Shown one piece after another: positions 5,783-6,188 of a DNA stretch of 6,188 bases. The notes under the pieces were generated by a model. The model searched no databases, was not told where the DNA came from, and saw only the letters and a list, made by a program, of their open reading frames with translations. Numbering within the stretch: position 1 is the first letter of the stretch; each line of letters begins with the position of its first letter. The position numbers and the translations under genes are program-made. Source of the stretch: Patescibacteria group bacterium (GTDB taxonomy: Bacteria > Patescibacteriota > Patescibacteriia > Patescibacteriales > GWC2-42-12); assembly GCA_018813805.1 (NCBI GenBank), contig JAHJAP010000118.1:1-6188 (forward strand), read 5' to 3'.

Positions 5783-6188
5783 ATGAGAGTAGCATTAATA
5801 CATGATCATTTGGCTCAAGATGGCGGCGCTGAAAATGTGCTTAAAGTATTAGCAAGTTTATTTCCTGATGCGCCGATTTATACTTTGCTTTGCGAAAAGA
5901 AAAATATTGATAAATATTATAGCCAACGTCATATTGAAACTTCAATTATTCAAAAACTTCCTGGCGGTGTGTCGCATTATCAGTGGTACATGCCATTAAT
6001 GCCAATGGTAGTAGAATTTTTTGATTTATCAAGTTATGATGTTGTTATTTCTGATTCCAGTTCTTTTGCTAAAGGCGTTATAACATCAACTCATACTTTA
6101 CATATTTGTTATTGTCACACTCCAACGCGTTATTTGTGGAGCGATACTCATCAATATCTTAATGAATTAAAATATAATAAATATTTTA
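5783..6188 (+). CDS. Glycosyltransferase family 4, N-terminal domain (partial, runs off the window)
   Basis: Translating from the ATG at 5783 gives 135 residues open to the window end, with no stop. It begins MRVALIHDHL and has the GT4 acceptor-domain signature DGGAENVL at 13-20, then VVISDSSSFAKGV (87-99) and CYCHTPTRYLW (109-119), typical of WbaZ-like mannosyltransferase-type GT4 proteins in polysaccharide clusters. The donor-binding C-terminal domain with its E-x7-E motif would lie beyond the window. AGAAAGG at 5764-5770 may serve as ribosome-binding site, at a rather long 12-base spacing, and it lies within the end of the preceding gene. The 4-base gap indicates translational coupling or at least one operon. 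It would add a sugar to the lipid-linked product of the preceding enzyme. Confidence 0.9.
   Translation, partial: MRVALIHDHLAQDGGAENVLKVLASLFPDAPIYTLLCEKKNIDKYYSQRHIETSIIQKLPGGVSHYQWYMPLMPMVVEFFDLSSYDVVISDSSSFAKGVITSTHTLHICYCHTPTRYLWSDTHQYLNELKYNKYF

Overview
This is an AT-rich stretch of a bacterial genome carrying part of a surface-polysaccharide locus, with the RNase P RNA gene (rnpB) embedded in it. The very low GC, the A/T-ending codons, the O-antigen-ligase-like membrane protein fused to a TPR tail, and genes without a Shine-Dalgarno sequence all suggest a Candidate Phyla Radiation (Patescibacteria, perhaps Parcubacteria-like) organism. That assignment is an inference from style, not from a marker-gene comparison. 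UGA is used only as a stop, so the standard bacterial code applies.

Layout, all genes on the + strand. (1) Positions 1-33 are a perfect GC-rich palindrome followed by ACCC, a short copy of a repeat that reappears at 4125-4285. (2) 75-2489 encodes an 804-residue Wzy/WaaL-like membrane protein with a C-terminal TPR domain. (3) 2518-3699 encodes a membrane-anchored GT9 (heptosyltransferase-like) glycosyltransferase. (4) A good sigma70-type promoter overlaps its stop codon and precedes a type A RNase P RNA gene at about 3754-4330. (5) Inside that RNA gene, in the loop of helix P19, sits a 161-bp palindromic miniature element flanked by a 5-bp target duplication. (6) 4354-5778 encodes a polyprenyl-phosphate sugar-1-phosphate transferase, the usual initiating enzyme of polysaccharide assembly. 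(7) 5783 to the window end is the N-terminal part of a GT4 glycosyltransferase, cut by the window edge.

How the genes fit together: the sugar-phosphate transferase loads the first sugar onto the lipid carrier, the GT4 and GT9 enzymes would add further sugars, and the Wzy/WaaL-like protein would polymerise or ligate the product. Its TPR tail probably contacts partners. The ligase-like protein has alanine where the family normally has its catalytic histidine, so its activity is open. The rnpB promoter may also supply transcription to the downstream transferase genes, because only 23 bases separate the RNA from the next start codon.

The most unusual point is the miniature element inside rnpB. 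Every conserved RNase P core element I could check is intact around it. The insertion converts P19 from a tiny hairpin into a stem of more than 160 nt, and its two ends carry small hairpins with a compensatory base-pair change. A much shorter sibling copy at the window start implies a dispersed family in this genome.
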